From positions 428,429-456,302 of the forward strand of contig NW_003120924.1 of assembly GCF_000003605.2 (NCBI RefSeq): DNA of 27,874 nucleotides, read 5' to 3'. This document shows positions 23,501 to 27,874 of this stretch, in pieces; position 1 is the stretch's first letter; each line of letters starts with the position of its first letter. This DNA comes from Saccoglossus kowalevskii (lineage: Eukaryota > Hemichordata > Enteropneusta > Harrimaniidae). A program made the translations under genes and the position numbers. The notes under the pieces were generated by a model. It searched no databases and was not told the origin of the DNA. It saw nothing but the letters and a program-made list of their open reading frames with translations.

Positions 23501-26500
23501 TGCCAAGGTGAATACAATGTTTATTTGCAAAAGTTGTGTAACCCTGCATGAAGCTAGGGATAATAAAAATGAAATAAAAATTAAAAATGTAAAATTTTAG
23601 ACTTTTCAGTGCATGTTATGGGTAATCTATTTTCACCAGAATAACACAATATAGTTTCAAAGATGGGGTAAATTTGAAAACCAGAAATTGAATTATAAAC
23701 TTGTTATAAGTTGACTGAAAAATCGTGGATAAAACCATGAAACTAAACACTTTAGTTCCATTATCAGACCTAGTAGTAGTAGTTTTGAGTTGATGAATTT
23801 AACTGACATGTAATGATGATCTCCTTGTTCAGGCTGAATTGTCAAAACATGAGGAAACAGTGTACAGAGAAAAAAGAGATCGTGAAGTAGCACTGAATGA
23901 GTTGAAGAAACAAGCTGAAGAGAAGAACAACATGCAGAGCGTGTTGAAAGACGGGTAAGAAATACCTATTAAATATGCATATGTTAATGGGTATTCAGTG
24001 CCTATTTTGTATGGGTTATAATAGCTGTGACATTTGTTGTATGTTGACATTGTGCTGTAAAGAATTTCTATTGTATGGAATAAAAGATAGTTAAACCAAA
24101 AAAAAAAAAAAGTTCGCAATTTGCCTGTACTTATTTTATCATTATACATATAAAAATATATATATTTGCGTGGATGTTTCTTGTCAGAATAAATATTTTT
24201 GCTTTTTATTGTAAAAAAAAAAAAAATATAATATAAGGATCTTTGTGTTTACTTGATCAAATTTGCAGTGAGGTTCCTTTTTCAAAATGATGTACTTGTA
24301 TCCAAATATCTTATATAAGTTTTATTGTCTTGTCGGTAATGTTACTGTTAATTGAGAATGAGGCATCAATGAATCTGTGTCAGTTGTTGTCTTTGTCGTT
24401 ATCACTAATAATGTGATAATTAATGTTTGTGTAAGTGCCATTACATAACTTGAGTAGTTTTAATTTAGGCTTTAATTAAACTTGAATATATTACCAATTA
24501 CTGTAATTAAAAATCTCAGCCAAGTTCGGATTTGGTGTATTTTTCTGAGATAAGATTACTTATGATAGTAAATGATGTTGATTACAGTTGCAGCGATCAT
24601 CCATACAACATGATGATTTGACGGCTGAACAGAAACAGGCTCTGAGCGGGGAAGAACAAGAGAAAAAGATTAGCACTTATGAAGAAGCCTTCAATGCCAT
24701 CAAAGAGGCCACAGGTGTATCGGACCTCGCCGAAGTAGTCGCTCGATTTGAATCACAAGAAGATACCACTAAACATCTTGAAGAATTGAAGAAAGACAGC
24801 GAGAAACAATTGGCACGTCTTAAAGAAGAGAAGGAGAAACTGCAGAAGGAGTTTGAGGAGATGAAGTATTCTGGTGAAGCCAAGTTGTCTAGGTTAGTGG
24901 TTGATTTCATAAAAACCATCTACTGTTGTAGACATAGCTGAAGTTAGTTGTGGTTAGGTTCCATGGAGATGGATTTCTGTCAAACGTCAGCACTAGTGTC
25001 TGCAATGTAGATGTGATGTGTTGACTCAGGAACACACAAAACATCAAAGAAACCAGAGAGCTCTCAAATTTAACTTCTTGTTTATATTCCGCCATTTTCA
25101 GTTACACCAACGGCACTGCTTTTTACATATCAATACACTCGGGTGCTCAGGTGACATATAACACCATCACAAAAGTATGTATTCTGAGGCATACAATAAA
25201 GTAGTCCAAAAATATCACAGTAGATGATTAACATATTGCCTGCTGATGCCTTTTTCTTCAAATGCCATTCATTTTGTTCTTAGTATAAGTCTACCACTGG
25301 AAACTATCGAAAATATTGCTTTGCTTTGAATAGAAATGCCTGCACTGTATTGTGTCACATTTTTATAAGGTGTGTCAAAAAATTTGTGGCGATTTAGGAA
25401 AAATTCTCATAATTATTTTCCCTTTTTACTTCACCAGTGGTCAACGTATGCTTGAAGATTTCCAATCACATTTAGACGCTGAAGAAACTCGTCGTGATGA
25501 AGCATTCAATAAATTAGACGGTTCCAGTAAATTGCTTGTCAATGTCAAATCCGGTGTGGAACATTTGTCTGATAAACTACAACACCTTAAAGCTGTAAGT
25601 ACCGGTAACTCTTGTATTTTGAACATCATATTTTTTTCCAGGACAACATTTGGCACATTTTTATGTATTTTTCTCTAATTACTTTATTGATTTTGGATCA
25701 AATAGAAATATTTTGTCATTTTTGCAAATTTTGGCATGAAAGCCGAAATCTGTGTTGATTGATGCTTGTAATTTGATTTCTTTTTGAATTTTATTTTCAA
25801 CAAAAATAGCAAAAAAAAATGTACAGCAAAATGCTAATCATTGTTTCTATATCATGACTATACTACAATTCCTAAATATAATTAACCAGTACCATAGTTT
25901 CATCTTTATGAATCACATTATACTGTACATGTTACAAGTTCTGATGATGTTGCATACATCTCATCGCTTATGTCACTTGACAAATAATATCAGATCTTGA
26001 ACACGTCATAAAGGCACTGAAGACCCTAACACACTGTAAAACCAATTATTTTCACTATTTTGATGTTTTGTCCATGTTCAATGGCTTTCAAGCTTGTGAA
26101 CAAGAAAACAATGTGTTCTATTGTTTTTTTACATGTAGATTTAATTTAGCGGATTTTACTGATCTGCCAAAGTAGCGAAATTAAAAAAAAAAGTGAATAA
26201 TTAATGCATTTACAGTAAATGCCAAACCAATTTTATGAAATTTGGCCTTGAAAATGGTTGCTTTTTTTTTCTTGAATATTGCTGATGTCCACATACATAA
26301 TGTATCTGTAATTATAATATTTGTAGACAAAGGGACATGTACCTCAAGCCCAGCTATCACCGTCCTCTGATGAGTACGTACTAGATCTATTATCACAGTG
26401 TGAGGAGAAACTATTAAAACTAATGGAAGAACTAGATGGCAAAGATGTAGATGAAACTTTAAAAGCCATGGACGAAGAAGAGGTAAGACGGACAAACGAT

Positions 26501-27500
26501 AATTTTCCTCAATTCTGTCTACTTTTGATCTCTCTCTTATTAATCCTGATTGTTGCTGTCAGTGTCTGTTCTTACTTTGGTTAGTTTCATTGATTTCAGC
26601 GTCTGAGTAAACTACCAGGATCCCGGATAATAGTAACTATATTGACCTCATCTGTCTGCTGTGTGATTCTCAAGTGTTGTAACTAGCATGCTTTAATGGT
26701 TTCTCACACAATGTAACCTGTTATTTTCACCTCTGCATATTTTTCCTACTTTACTGTACACATATCTGTGAATGAGCCCATCAAAGATTGCCCTATGTGT
26801 ATGTCCGTCCAGCTGTATGTCCATTCTTACCATTCTTACACATATCTAAAAAACACTGCCAGTCTGAGCCCATTAAGGATTACTTCATGATGTGTATGTC
26901 TGTTTGTCCCGCTGTCATTCTGTACCATTCTCATATCATAGCCCATTCTGCCAGTCTGAAGTGAATGAGCCCAACAAAAATTACTTCATGATGTGTACAT
27001 CTGTCTGCCCAACTGTCTGTCTGTACCATTCTTATGCATATTCTGCCAGTCTGAAGTAAATGAGCTGATCAAAGATTGCTCCATGTGGTGTATGGCTGTC
27101 TGTGTGTACCATTCTCACACATATCTTAACCCACTCTGCCAGTCTAAAGTGGATGAGTCGATCAAAGATTGTTCCATGGGGGTATATGTCTGCCCAGCTG
27201 TCTGTCTGTACCGTTCTTACACATATTCTGCCAGTCTGAAGTGAATGAGCCAATCAAAGATTGCTCCATGGGGTGTATGGCTGTCTGTCTGTCTGTACTG
27301 TTCTTACACGCATTTTAACCCACTCTGCCAGTCTGTGAATTGGTTAATGTCTATCCAGCTGCTTTCACATTTTATGATACAATAGACTTACAAGTATTTG
27401 ATAATTTTCTTTCAGTTCCATGCTGGTATTGAAGGCAGTCTGCCACAGTATAATACACGTATAAAATTACCAACAACACAAAAAGATCTGGTTTATGATG
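20456..27500 (+). CDS. ODAD3: Outer dynein arm docking complex subunit 3 (CCDC151), nine exons seen, 3' end outside window
   Basis: Coiled-coil protein that, with ODAD1, ODAD2, ODAD4 and calaxin, anchors outer dynein arms to axonemal doublet microtubules in motile cilia (family knowledge). The spliced product is about 505 residues; the human protein is 595, so the last coding exon(s) lie to the right. Landmarks: an N-terminal block ITEQIAELQRKIALL then DGDRKAYYESSQW; KLNAMR near residue 110; RALENRLDKANLKLHEAEH at the start of exon 4; KYSGEA near residue 365; and LPQYNTRIKLP near residue 490. All match the human protein as I remember it. Lys/Glu-rich heptad-like sequence runs through most of exons 2-7, and no membrane segment or signal peptide is seen. 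The start ATG has A at -3. All introns are GT-AG. The one defect is a frame break near the end of exon 5. Identity is very secure. Confidence 0.96.
20713..20726. promoter_or_regulatory. Candidate RFX X-box, ODAD3 intron 1
   Basis: atagccatggaaac matches the X-box ideal gttgccatggcaac at 11 of 14 bases, with the centre gccatgg intact. 258 bp downstream of the start codon. Confidence 0.35.
21017..21031. promoter_or_regulatory. Candidate RFX X-box, ODAD3 intron 1
   Basis: gttgccatggaaaac: a perfect GTTGCC half-site, AT spacer, then GGAAAAC (one extra A in the right half). About 560 bp downstream of the start codon. RFX factors and FOXJ1 jointly control motile-cilium genes. Confidence 0.4.
21890..22089 (+). 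CDS. ODAD3: ODAD3 exon 2
   Basis: Codes residues 28-94. The acceptor is a T-rich tract ending tgcttttag, and the donor is gtaggc. The split codon G|AT gives Asp, restoring DGDRKAYYESSQW, the most conserved N-terminal block of the family. GDEKVIN follows near the middle. Confidence 0.95.
22437..22616 (+). CDS. ODAD3: ODAD3 exon 3
   Basis: Exactly 60 codons (residues 95-154), phase 0 at both ends. The acceptor is cattacag and the donor gtaaat. It codes EAIAVMDQKVCEAIKKLNAM and onward. The last 20 residues are acidic (DSADADAMDEGTSDEAQ) and probably less conserved. Confidence 0.95.
22617..23279 (+). other. ODAD3: ODAD3 intron 3
   Basis: 663 bp with no recognisable gene or repeat. The 347-bp intron 2 (22090-22436) and 325-bp intron 4 (23508-23832) are likewise plain AT-rich sequence. 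Confidence 0.85.
23280..23507 (+). CDS. ODAD3: ODAD3 exon 4
   Basis: Exactly 76 codons (residues 155-230), phase 0 at both ends. The acceptor is attatacag and the donor gtgaat. It begins RLRALENRLDKANLKLHEAE, close to the human RNLENRLEKAQMKAQEAEH. Heptad-like coiled coil throughout. Confidence 0.96.
23833..23954 (+). CDS. ODAD3: ODAD3 exon 5, with an apparent one-base deletion
   Basis: The acceptor is ttgttcag and the donor a strong gtaaga. From 23833 the frame reads AELSKHEETVYREKRDREVA and on to AEEKNNMQ, as expected. From 23937 to the donor the conserved reading lies in the next frame: GAG CGT GTT GAA AGA CGG gives ERVERR, matching human ERMERK at the same spacing after AEEK. Read straight through, the exon ends in VLKDG and is out of phase with exon 6. 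One extra base near 23935-23937 gives 123 bases and a perfect phase-0 join. It could be an assembly error, a null allele, or a case where the weak donor after AGC (23940) is used instead. Confidence 0.9.
23955..24587 (+). other. ODAD3: ODAD3 intron 5
   Basis: 633 bp with two A runs (about 24098-24111 and 24212-24226). I searched it for a microexon that could mend the phase between exons 5 and 6 and found none with a suitable reading. Confidence 0.8.
24588..24892 (+). CDS. ODAD3: ODAD3 exon 6
   Basis: Codes residues 272-372 and two bases of codon 373. The acceptor is gattacag and the donor gttagt. It begins LQRSSIQHDDLTAEQ, matching the human region around LLLQSDD, and holds the family block from EEAFNAIKEATGVSD to KYSGEAKLS. 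A stop at 24579-24581 fixes the exon start to within a few bases. An alternative AG six bases downstream would drop two residues. Confidence 0.95.
25438..25594 (+). CDS. ODAD3: ODAD3 exon 7
   Basis: Completes the split codon AG|T (Ser), then codes residues 374-425, ending SGVEHLSDKLQHLKA. The acceptor follows a pyrimidine run (cctttttacttcaccag) and the donor is a perfect gtaagt. The end matches the human DSLEHLASKL block. Confidence 0.95.
26032..26217. repeat. MITE-like family 2, copy 3
   Basis: Starts cactgtaaaacc and ends gcatttacagta, giving short inverted ends (actgtaaa/tttacagt). It shares tttaatttagcggatttta and tagcgaaattaaaa with the copies at 4966 and 9885. Inserted in ODAD3 intron 7. 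Confidence 0.7.
26327..26482 (+). CDS. ODAD3: ODAD3 exon 8
   Basis: Exactly 52 codons, phase 0 at both ends. The acceptor is ttgtag and the donor gtaaga. It codes YVLDLLSQCEEKLLKLMEEL and an acidic end, the counterpart of the human [20 protein letters not shown] segment. Confidence 0.95.
26757..27340. repeat. Minisatellite, period about 93 bp, about six copies
   Basis: ctgccagtct recurs at 26856, 26948, 27043, 27136, 27228 and 27324 (steps 92-96). Each unit has tctgaagtgaatgagcc, then catcaaagattgctccatg, then tgtctgtctgtacc and ttcttacacatat. Copies are diverged by point changes and small indels, with a (tgtc)n core of varying length. It fills most of ODAD3 intron 8. Open frames across it in both directions are by-products of the repeat. 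Confidence 0.9.
27416..27500 (+). CDS. ODAD3: ODAD3 exon 9 (last exon in the window)
   Basis: The acceptor is a clean pyrimidine tract, attttctttcag; the donor is gtaagt. It codes FHAGIEGSLPQYNTRIKLPT and ends in phase 1. LPxYNTRI is a family signature. About the last 60-90 residues, expected to be acidic then basic, must lie beyond 27874. Confidence 0.94.
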
Positions 27501-27874
27501 GTAAGTTTCTGTGATAAAATTTCCCACTTTCACTATAAAACAAAATGCAAATTGAATTTCCAAAAATTGTTAGCCTATTGTTTTTTCAAAGAAATTGGCC
27601 GATGACCCCAAATGTTTTTCCTTCAGTATTGCATGAATCAATATTATTTGATATTCAATTCAATCCATGCCTCTCATCCAGTTAAATTGAATTTGCTTGA
27701 CCAGAGTCAACTTTTTGAATATTAAATTTGTCACTTTTCACAAAATAAGCTTGCGTAAATTGAACATCTAACACCCGCATAATACAAGCCTTGAGACGGC
27801 GTAGAATGCATTCACTTCACTCATTGCATGGCATATTTAATCATTTATTCAATGCACTGCTTTTTATTATTGCA
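27501..27874 (+). other. ODAD3: ODAD3 intron 9 (cut by the window end)
   Basis: Begins gtaagt. AT-rich with no recognisable exon; the gene continues to the right. Confidence 0.85.

Larger units (their letters stand above)
24893..26326 (+). other. ODAD3: ODAD3 introns 6 and 7
   Basis: Intron 6 (24893-25437) holds nothing recognisable. Intron 7 (25595-26326) contains MITE-like family 2 copy 3 at 26032-26217. Exon 7 lies between them. Confidence 0.8.

Noticed and set aside
24264-24290. Possible microexon after the acceptor atttgcag that could mend the exon 5/6 phase
   Set aside because: It meets a stop in the needed frame and does not resemble ODAD3; a missing base in exon 5 explains the data better.
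26993-27253. Open frames on both strands with repeated MYICLPNCLSVP-like segments
   Set aside because: Produced by the 93-bp minisatellite, whose period is often a multiple of three.

Overview
The window is AT-rich, intron-bearing eukaryotic DNA with one 269-bp assembly gap (16636-16904). It most resembles a marine invertebrate animal genome. The reasons are a spliced motile-cilium gene, a marine-invertebrate-style LINE tail, many short palindromic DNA elements, and a tandem-repeat DNA element whose 'gtccgtc'-rich start is like repeats I know from molluscs and other marine invertebrates. The species and phylum cannot be fixed from this sequence alone. Nothing here is bacterial, and there are no operons, CRISPR arrays or rRNA/tRNA genes that I can support.

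Two genes point away from each other. On the right (20456-27500, + strand, running off the window) is the clear one: ODAD3 (CCDC151), a coiled-coil subunit of the outer dynein arm docking complex. I resolved nine coding exons with GT/AG borders, giving about 505 residues. All phases fit except at the end of exon 5. There the last six codons read in the conserved frame only if one base is missing just upstream (about 23935-23937). On the left (16081 down to 3339, - strand, also running off the window) are three exons that join in frame with good splice sites. They give about 193 residues of a protein I do not recognise. Its first intron is about 8 kb and its second about 4.1 kb.

The 4.4 kb between the two start codons contains the assembly gap, a 435-bp inverted-repeat element and a perfect 31-bp palindrome. 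RFX-type X-box candidates lie close to both genes: upstream of the left gene and in intron 1 of ODAD3. A forkhead-type site lies just upstream of ODAD3. This fits control by a motile-cilium programme but is inference.

The rest is repeats. At 332-971 is the 5'-truncated 3' end of a non-LTR retrotransposon. At 1271-1969 is a non-autonomous element with 12-bp inverted repeats and about 3.5 copies of a 158-bp unit; the first 12 bases of the window repeat its right end. Two MITE-like families occur three times each (7431, 8860 and 9682; 4966, 9885 and 26032). Single-copy inverted-repeat elements lie at 5134-5680, 6816-6945 and 19367-19797. A 93-bp minisatellite fills much of ODAD3 intron 8.
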